A DNA stretch of 64,000 nucleotides from Thermanaerothrix daxensis (GTDB taxonomy: Bacteria; Chloroflexota; Anaerolineae; Anaerolineales; Anaerolineaceae), in the NCBI RefSeq assembly GCF_001306145.1, contig NZ_LGKO01000002.1:1321050-1385049 (forward strand). Direction: 5' to 3'. Within the stretch, counting starts at the first letter, position 1. Each line of letters starts with the position of its first letter. The notes under the pieces were generated by a model. It was given only the letters and a program-made list of their open reading frames with translations, did no database searches and was not told the origin of the DNA. Made by a program: the position numbers and the translations under genes. Shown piece by piece: positions 58,779 through 64,000 of the stretch.

Positions 58779-59962
58779 ACCTGATTCAATATCGCGAAGA
58801 AGTGAAGCGCGCCTTACTAGCGCGCAAAAATGAACTAGACCAGGAGTGGGACCCATTTGTGGCCTCCTGGCTCGCTTACGCATTCTTGTGCGAGGGAAGT
58901 GCATCGTTTTTGCTAGCCCAGGAAATGTTCGAACGATTACAAGCTTGGGCTCAAGAAGAGTCGGCCTGGCAATTTCGACGCAACATCAGCCCCTTACTCT
59001 TTCTGGTCTGGCTCCAGTCTAAATTTGGTTATGCTCCAGATAAAGCCTTTTTTGAAAAGGTTCTGAATATGTTTTTAGAGTTGAACCCCGATAATAGGTT
59101 TTCACCGTTGCGCTACCCTGAACAAGTTTTTCTCATGGCCTTTGGCATTTCTTCCCTAAAACGAAGGAGAAAGGCAAAAAATCATTTCGTGAACGTTGTT
59201 GGTTCACAGACAAAAGGCGGCCTGACACGCCAGATATTGTTCGCGGCTGCGTTGAAAGAAGTTGGGGGGAAACATGCACTGCAATTATCTCAGCCATTAG
59301 ATGCAACCGATGTGCTCGCAATGCTTTGGTGGGCAGAAAAATACAACGAAGTAACGGACAAAAACCATTGCTGGTTGCAATTTGAAAGTATCGAACCCAC
59401 ATTGCTCTTGTACAAGACAGATGAGTTCGACACCCGGCGCGTTTTGTCGGAGTGGGAACTGGCATTGCTTTATGAAGCACTCATCCGGGAAACCAGTCGC
59501 CCCGACCCGGCTATGTTGTTTGATTATTACCCGTTGCACGACCGAGTAAAACAAATCGCAGAGAGAGATTTCAAAGCCGGAAATTACTTCAGTGCAGTCT
59601 TCGAGACATGTAAAGCACTGGAAGATTATTTAAGGAAAATATCCGGTTATACGAGAATAGGTGTCAACCTGGCCGAAGATGTGTTAGGCAAACCGGACAT
59701 GAGTCCTCGCACTTTCTCTGAGCCTCGCGTGAAATTGAACCCACTAGATACAAAATCTACGGATTTTGTTTCACAACTGGATGAACAAAAAGGATTCTCG
59801 TCCCTAACAATCGGCATTTTCCAGGCGTTTCGTAACCCAAAGGGACACCAGCCAAAAGATAAAACCTGGGTCGAGATTGATGCCTATGAGGCGATTGACC
59901 AACTAGTGGTAATCAGTTTAGTAATGAAAAGATTGCAAGATGCAACAGGAGTTGCCCCTTAA
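58766..59962 (+). CDS. TIGR02391/Ymh-type HEPN-like protein, candidate Argonaute effector
   Basis: 398 residues. Residues 1-250 are helical and unrecognised. The C-terminal ~140 residues match the TIGR02391 (Ymh) pattern: 'AERDFKAGNYFSAVFETCKALEDYL', 'DEQKGFSSLTIGIFQAFRNPKGHQP'. The R356-NPKG-H361 sequence is an R-x4-H motif, the catalytic signature of HEPN ribonucleases. Its ATG lies inside the Argonaute gene end (13-bp overlap), so the two are translationally coupled. Likely role: toxic RNase released when the Argonaute complex senses invader nucleic acid. Domain call good; effector role inferred. Confidence 0.8.
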   Translation: MVSLNLIQYREEVKRALLARKNELDQEWDPFVASWLAYAFLCEGSASFLLAQEMFERLQAWAQEESAWQFRRNISPLLFLVWLQSKFGYAPDKAFFEKVLNMFLELNPDNRFSPLRYPEQVFLMAFGISSLKRRRKAKNHFVNVVGSQTKGGLTRQILFAAALKEVGGKHALQLSQPLDATDVLAMLWWAEKYNEVTDKNHCWLQFESIEPTLLLYKTDEFDTRRVLSEWELALLYEALIRETSRPDPAMLFDYYPLHDRVKQIAERDFKAGNYFSAVFETCKALEDYLRKISGYTRIGVNLAEDVLGKPDMSPRTFSEPRVKLNPLDTKSTDFVSQLDEQKGFSSLTIGIFQAFRNPKGHQPKDKTWVEIDAYEAIDQLVVISLVMKRLQDATGVAP

Positions 59963-60068
59963 CGCTTCCCCCGGCGAGACCTTCCGCGTGCTGAAGGAGA
60001 AGGAAATCCGCCAGTATGGCGAATACCGCACCCGCCGCCTGGTGCTGGAAGCGTGGGAGCGAATCTAG
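59949..60068 (+). pseudogene. Orphan C-terminal fragment of a DNA methylase
   Basis: An open 39-codon frame ends '...RVLKEKEIRQYGEYRTRRL' and 'VLEAWERI', with no start codon of its own. The '(Q)YGEYRTRRLVLEAW' ending is the style of C-terminus found on large Eco57I/DrmMI-like methylases. Composition jumps back to high GC here (23/60 G+C at 59881-59940, 37/60 at 59941-60000, by count). I infer that it is the abandoned end of the original methylase gene, displaced 3.3 kb by the low-GC block. Confidence 0.6.
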
Positions 60069-60220
60069 GGGCGGTTGTCGCCTACCAGGAAAAGGGTATG
60101 GCGCCCGGAGCACCTTAAATTTGGCAACATCCTCCCGGTCGCAGGAAACCCAATGCCCCCCGATACCCCCTCCTGAGCACGGATGCCTTTTCCTGAACCT
60201 GGCACGCTCCGGCGTGTGGC

Positions 60221-61138
60221 TCAGCCCTTGGAATAGCGAACAGGAGGTTGCGCCGTGCCCCGCCACAGGAATTCGGTCAGGCGTTGCCCCAGGGCAACCT
60301 CCTCGGCGCCACCAACAGACGGCGCCTCCCAACGTGCGGCTTCGTACAGCCGCCAGCGGTAGAGGTCAAAGGCCGCTTCGAACAGGTCGGCGTATACGCG
60401 GGCGGCCTCCAGCGCCAGGGCGTAGGCAACCCACATCCACAACACGGCCACCGGCGCCGCCCACGGCTGCCAGACCGTCCAGAGCAGGAAGAACAGCCCC
60501 CAGGCCCAGAGTTCCACCCGCATATCCAGGCTCTGACGAACTTCCGCCAGGGCCTGACGCGCCTCGGCTGGCAGCAGCAGCCACAGCCGCGGCCAGCAGA
60601 TGACCGCATCCAGGCCGTATTTATCGCGCGGGGCGGCTTCGGCCGCGCGCAGGAGGTTGCCCAGCCCGGTCGGCAGGCAATCGCTCAGGCGGGGAGGCGC
60701 GTAGTGACCGGCCATTTCCAGGCGCGCCAATTCGCGCGTCTCTGCCAGGCTCAGGTTGCCCTGCTCCTCTTTGCCTTTGAGGGCGTTCCAGCGTTCCCTT
60801 TGGCGCTCGATGCGCTGCCACTGCCGGCGGCTGAGCGGCTCCGCCAGGTAGCGCAGCGGCCAGGGCCAATAGCCCTCCAGCAGGCGCAGGAACGGAAAGC
60901 GCAACTGTTCCATCAGTTTGGAGGAGAGCGCAATGACCAGCGCGCTGACCACCAGGAGGACCGCCTGGGTCAGCGCGTCGCGGCTCGAAATCCAGTTCCA
61001 AACCGTATCGAACCCGATTTCGAGGGCGAGGACGACCAGCCCCCCGCCCCAAAACAGGAAAGCCGGGCCGAAGAGATATTCCAGCCAGCGGGCGGAAAGA
61101 GACTCACCGGTTTTTTCCCAGAATTTGGTCAGCATCAC
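60221..61138 (-). CDS. Hypothetical membrane protein of the CHAT locus
   Basis: 305 residues. Two hydrophobic segments near the N-terminus (about 25-45 and 58-78) and two near 205-250, with a long charged cytoplasmic-type middle. No family recognised. Its start overlaps the zinc-ribbon gene stop (4 bp), so it is third in a minus-strand operon CHAT - zinc ribbon - membrane protein. It could be a membrane target or anchor for the CHAT protein; that is a guess from context. Confidence 0.65.
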   Translation of the reverse strand: MMLTKFWEKTGESLSARWLEYLFGPAFLFWGGGLVVLALEIGFDTVWNWISSRDALTQAVLLVVSALVIALSSKLMEQLRFPFLRLLEGYWPWPLRYLAEPLSRRQWQRIERQRERWNALKGKEEQGNLSLAETRELARLEMAGHYAPPRLSDCLPTGLGNLLRAAEAAPRDKYGLDAVICWPRLWLLLPAEARQALAEVRQSLDMRVELWAWGLFFLLWTVWQPWAAPVAVLWMWVAYALALEAARVYADLFEAAFDLYRWRLYEAARWEAPSVGGAEEVALGQRLTEFLWRGTAQPPVRYSKG

Positions 61139-61521
61139 TGACCTTCTTCCTGTTCAAAAAATGGGACGAGCGGCCGGCCGTCTTTAGGGCACACCCCAGG
61201 GTCCTCACCAGCCTTCTGGAGGTAGCGGGTGGACCCGCACTCCGGGCAGATGAATTTGCGCGCCACCGGTGAAAACACATCCCCGGCCGAGGGGGTGTAG
61301 AGACTGCGTGCCGTTTCGCTGCCCTTCAAACTCAGGCGCGCCGCCAGGATCTCCCGCAGGCGCGGGTCGGAGCGGATGAGCTTCAGCAGGGCTACATCGG
61401 TCTTCTGACCGCGTTCGGCCTTGGCCAGCAGCGCCTCGGCTTGGGTGCGCATCTCGGGATCCATCTCCGGCAGCAGGGAGCGGACCTCGCGATACACCGC
61501 TTGCTCTTCGGAATGGCTCAT
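61135..61521 (-). CDS. Small zinc-ribbon protein of the CHAT locus
   Basis: 128 residues: helical N-terminal two thirds, then a zinc-ribbon-like tail 'FICPECGSTRY...GVCPKDGRPLVPF' with C92, C95 and C111; the fourth ligand position is D114 rather than Cys. Such a ribbon often accompanies effector-associated proteins. Sits 11 bp after the CHAT gene, GGAGG before its ATG. Function unknown. Confidence 0.7.
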   Translation of the reverse strand: MSHSEEQAVYREVRSLLPEMDPEMRTQAEALLAKAERGQKTDVALLKLIRSDPRLREILAARLSLKGSETARSLYTPSAGDVFSPVARKFICPECGSTRYLQKAGEDPGVCPKDGRPLVPFFEQEEGQ

Positions 61522-61532
61522 TCAATACCTCC

Positions 61533-64000
61533 TTACAGACCGGTAAAGGTAAACGCTGCCCAGTGGTAGGGATGGCGAAAGTCGCGCAGGAGCGCCGCCG
61601 GCAGGAAGGCCTCGGCTTGTTCGGCAGTCATGCGCAGGCGGCCTGATTGCGCCAGGCGTTCCAGTTCAGCCAGCGCGGCTTCGTCCTGGAATAGGTCGCG
61701 CAACCAGCGTTGAGCCTGTCGCAAGGCCTGTGCAAAGGGCAGCCCCTGCCCGCGCCACAGGTCGTAGAAGCGAGCAATTAACATCGCGGTGCTCAGGTCG
61801 TTTACCGACCACAGGCTGCCGACCACACCCGGCACGCCGGCCTGCATCCAGCCGGAGGGCAGCGCAATCATCTCATCCGGCATTTCCAGTCCGGGAACAG
61901 CCGTTTCGCAGGCTGAAAGCACCACCAGGCGGCACCCTTCCAGCCTCAAGCCGTACACCTCGCGCAGGGTCAGAACGCCGTCCGCCAGCACCAAGTGCGC
62001 CGTTTCGGCCTCCCCCCAACCGGCCAAGCCGTGTGTGGAAAAGTGCAGCACGTTCGCTTGGGGAATGGCGGCCATCACCGCCGCGCGGGTAGCCTCTTGC
62101 TCAGCCAAGCGACGGCTCCGTCCGACAAAGTGAGCCATTGCAGCTTCTACCTCCCGCGGGGTGAAGGGCAGGTCGCCGCGCGGATTTTCCACCGCCAGCA
62201 GGCTGTCGGCGGGGCGGTTGGCCGCGGTGCGCGCGTGGTAGAGCGCCTGAGCGCTGGGGGCATAGGTGAAGGTGTATTCATCCAGGGCATAGCGCCGCTT
62301 GCAGGGAGGCGTGTCATCGGGCATCCAGGCGGCGTGCAGCGGCAGAAGCGCCAGCCAATCAGAGGGGATGAGGACGACGCGGCTTCCCTCCGGCAGGCCG
62401 TTTTCCCGCAGGGCTGCCAGGACCGGTTCCATCAGCGCCTCCCACAGCCAGGCGCAGGTCTTGTCCAACACTTCTTCCCAGTCATCGCGGCGTTCGTCGT
62501 TATAGGGGGCGGTGCGCCAGGCCAGGTAGGCGCGCAAGTAGGTGTTTTGCCCTTCATCGCCAACGACCTGCCGCCGCAAGGACGCTTCGGTCAGGCAAGG
62601 CAGCTCCACCCAGCGGACGGAATCTCCCGTCACCACGAGCGCCAGGCCGCCGTGTTGGGTAGCCGCCAGGTAGACCAGCGGCGCCTCCTGCGCCAGAGCC
62701 CGGATTTGCTGCGCGGTGAGGGTCTTCAGAAAGGTCTCGTAGCCCGGTACTTGTCGGATTTCGGCGATGACCGCGTTCAGTTCGGCCTGAGCGGCTTGGA
62801 TGCGGGACAACCAGTCGACCAGGCGGGGGGGAACGGCCTGCGCCAGTCGGCCAGGGACATCACTGAGCTGGCGAAGCAACTCGTCATAGCGTTGGGCGGC
62901 TTCCCGGTAACGTTCGTGCAAATCCCCGCGGCCAAGCGCGGCTAGGTTCTCCAGGTCGCGGCGCTGGCGCTCGAGGGCCTCGCCCAGCAGACGGGCACGG
63001 CCGGACTCCAGCGCTTCCACCGCGGCCACAGGCTGCCCCAGGCGCAGATGCGCAAAGGCGGCTTGCGCAGCCAGCCCCCGTGTCTCTCGAAGCCAGGATT
63101 CTTTGCCGCTGCGAAAGTTTTGCCAAGCCAGCAACTCCGTCAACCGAGTGTTTACTTGAATGAAATGTCGAACACTCGCTGCCCAATCCTTTTGCCTGAA
63201 GTACAGGCGGGTAAGCGCCGCATGACTGCGGAAAGGAAAAATGGAGGGCAGAGGAGAGGTCTCATTTTGGGAAAGGACGGCCAGGTAATGCGCTTCCGCC
63301 GCCTGCGCATGGGCCTCCTCCCCGCTCCGCTCGTAGCGCCGGGCAAACAGGTTGCCCAGGGAATGCTGCACAGTCGCCCAGTGGGACGGGGCCACCTCGC
63401 GACGGCGCACTTCCAGGGCGTTTCGGTAATGCGCTTCCGCCGCCTGCGCATGGGCCTCCTCCCCGCTCCGCTCGTAGCGCCTTAGCCACAGGTTGCCCAG
63501 GGAATGCTGCACAGTCGCCCACTGGGACGGGGCCACCTCGCGACGGTATTCCTGCAGGGCGTTTCGCAAATGCGCTTCGGCCGCCTGCGCGTGGGCCTCC
63601 TCCCCACTCCGCTCGTAGCGCCTTAGCCACAGATTGCCCAGGGCGTGCTCGGTCATCGCCCAATCCGCAGGGGCCACCTCGCGACGGCGCACTTCCAGGG
63701 CGTTTTCGTAGTGCGCTTCGGCCGCCTGCGCGTGGGCCTCCTCCCCACTCCGCTCGTAGCGCCTTAGCCACAGATTGCCCAGGGCGTGCTCGGTCATCGC
63801 CCAATCCGCAGGGGCCACCTCGCGACGGTATTCCAGCAGGGCGTTTCGGTAATGCGCTTCCGCCGCCTGCGCATGGGCCTCCTCCCCGCTCCGCTCGTAG
63901 CGCCTTAGCCACAGGTTGCCCAGGGCGTGCTCGGTCATCGCCCAATCCGCAGGGGCCACCTCGCGACGGCGCACTTCCAGGGCGTTTTCGTAGTGCGCTT
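61533..64000 (-). CDS. TPR-CHAT caspase-like protein (N-terminus beyond window)
   Basis: At least 813 residues, open to the window edge, so the 5' end is missing. At least five 47-residue TPR-like repeats (63265-64000), then further helical repeats, then a C-terminal CHAT protease domain with the catalytic His in 'VLHFSTHGLAGWGE' and Cys in 'VVLSACETAVPG', and 'GWMQAGVPGVVGSLWSVND'. CHAT domains are caspase-like peptidases; TPR-CHAT proteins act as effectors in, for example, the type III-E CRISPR (Craspase) system and in gasdermin-linked defence. Substrate and trigger unknown here. No CRISPR array or cas gene is in the window. Confidence 0.88.
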   Translation of the reverse strand, partial: AHYENALEVRRREVAPADWAMTEHALGNLWLRRYERSGEEAHAQAAEAHYRNALLEYRREVAPADWAMTEHALGNLWLRRYERSGEEAHAQAAEAHYENALEVRRREVAPADWAMTEHALGNLWLRRYERSGEEAHAQAAEAHLRNALQEYRREVAPSQWATVQHSLGNLWLRRYERSGEEAHAQAAEAHYRNALEVRRREVAPSHWATVQHSLGNLFARRYERSGEEAHAQAAEAHYLAVLSQNETSPLPSIFPFRSHAALTRLYFRQKDWAASVRHFIQVNTRLTELLAWQNFRSGKESWLRETRGLAAQAAFAHLRLGQPVAAVEALESGRARLLGEALERQRRDLENLAALGRGDLHERYREAAQRYDELLRQLSDVPGRLAQAVPPRLVDWLSRIQAAQAELNAVIAEIRQVPGYETFLKTLTAQQIRALAQEAPLVYLAATQHGGLALVVTGDSVRWVELPCLTEASLRRQVVGDEGQNTYLRAYLAWRTAPYNDERRDDWEEVLDKTCAWLWEALMEPVLAALRENGLPEGSRVVLIPSDWLALLPLHAAWMPDDTPPCKRRYALDEYTFTYAPSAQALYHARTAANRPADSLLAVENPRGDLPFTPREVEAAMAHFVGRSRRLAEQEATRAAVMAAIPQANVLHFSTHGLAGWGEAETAHLVLADGVLTLREVYGLRLEGCRLVVLSACETAVPGLEMPDEMIALPSGWMQAGVPGVVGSLWSVNDLSTAMLIARFYDLWRGQGLPFAQALRQAQRWLRDLFQDEAALAELERLAQSGRLRMTAEQAEAFLPAALLRDFRHPYHWAAFTFTGL
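63265..64000 (-). repeat. 141-bp tandem coding repeats of the TPR region
   Basis: Five units with an exact 141-bp period (the same 9-bp mark recurs at 63397, 63538, 63679, 63820 and 63961). Units are near identical at DNA level over long stretches, e.g. the segment around 63640-63690 and 63780-63830. They encode 'REVAP(A/S)xWA...RRYERSGEEAHAQAAEAH'. More units probably lie beyond the window. Confidence 0.92.

Noticed and set aside
60248..61141. A 297-codon plus-strand ORF opposite the membrane protein
   Set aside because: Arg/Pro/Gln-rich shadow of the minus-strand gene, which has clean hydrophobic segments and operon overlap.
63265..64000. Regular tandem repeats that might suggest a CRISPR array
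   Set aside because: The period is 141 bp, there are no distinct spacers, and the repeats are in frame within a TPR protein.

Overview
The window looks like a chromosomal segment of an anaerobic, carbohydrate-fermenting bacterium, most plausibly Chloroflexota (class Anaerolineae). That is an inference: it rests on the density of sugar ABC importers with Thr/Pro-rich lipoprotein linkers, a T-box-controlled valS, a complex-I-like group 4 [NiFe] hydrogenase and TPR-CHAT proteins. No rRNA or tRNA gene was seen.

Layout. (1) 1-4.8 kb: a nucleoside-phosphorylase-like protein, then valS on the minus strand behind a T-box leader and a consensus promoter. (2) 4.9-14.4 kb: one long plus-strand sugar-acid operon (KDPG aldolase, ABM-fold protein, IclR regulator, RraA-like aldolase, M24 protein, SDR, KDG-type kinase, and a CUT2 importer with its own ATPase). 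(3) 14.4-15.5 kb: azlC/azlD branched-chain amino-acid exporter. (4) 15.5-19.4 kb: a gene graveyard holding a broken DeoR regulator, two truncated genes fused head to head at about 16560, a broken YHS domain and other scraps. These surround an intact multicopper oxidase and YtkA-like lipoprotein pair. A twin palindrome occurs twice here. (5) 19.3-23.4 kb: a lone LutC and a two-gene phosphorelay. (6) 23.5-39.2 kb: three CUT1 importers (binding protein plus two permeases each, no ATPase), with a GH4 and a GH36 alpha-galactosidase-type enzyme, an amidohydrolase and a SIS-domain isomerase. (7) 39.3-47.8 kb, minus strand: a membrane-bound [NiFe] hydrogenase operon with its maturation protease. (8) 48.2-50.0 kb: serC and an O-methyltransferase, convergent. 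(9) 50.2-64.0 kb: a defence island. It has a DrmD-like SNF2 helicase and an N6-adenine methylase, then a low-GC block, then minus-strand genes for a membrane protein, a zinc-ribbon protein and a TPR-CHAT caspase-like protein that runs off the window.

The most interesting part is the low-GC block at about 55.58-59.95 kb. It begins inside the methylase gene just after its NPPF motif and contains the methylase's second half plus a compact three-gene operon: a stand-alone 259-aa protein in the place of an Argonaute N-terminal lobe, a short MID-PIWI Argonaute whose catalytic residues are lost, and a 398-aa protein ending in a TIGR02391/HEPN-type domain with an Rx4H motif. Immediately after the block, a high-GC 39-codon fragment looks like the abandoned C-terminus of the original methylase. 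I read this as a recombination event that swapped the methylase specificity half and carried in a candidate Argonaute-HEPN abortive-infection system. Its architecture recalls the archaeal SiAgo/Aga1/Aga2 system, but with an RNase-type effector.

A second pattern runs through the transport regions. All four binding-protein genes are followed by a GC-rich hairpin of 11-15 bp, without a U-tract, placed just before the next transport gene. This is expected to raise binding protein over permease.
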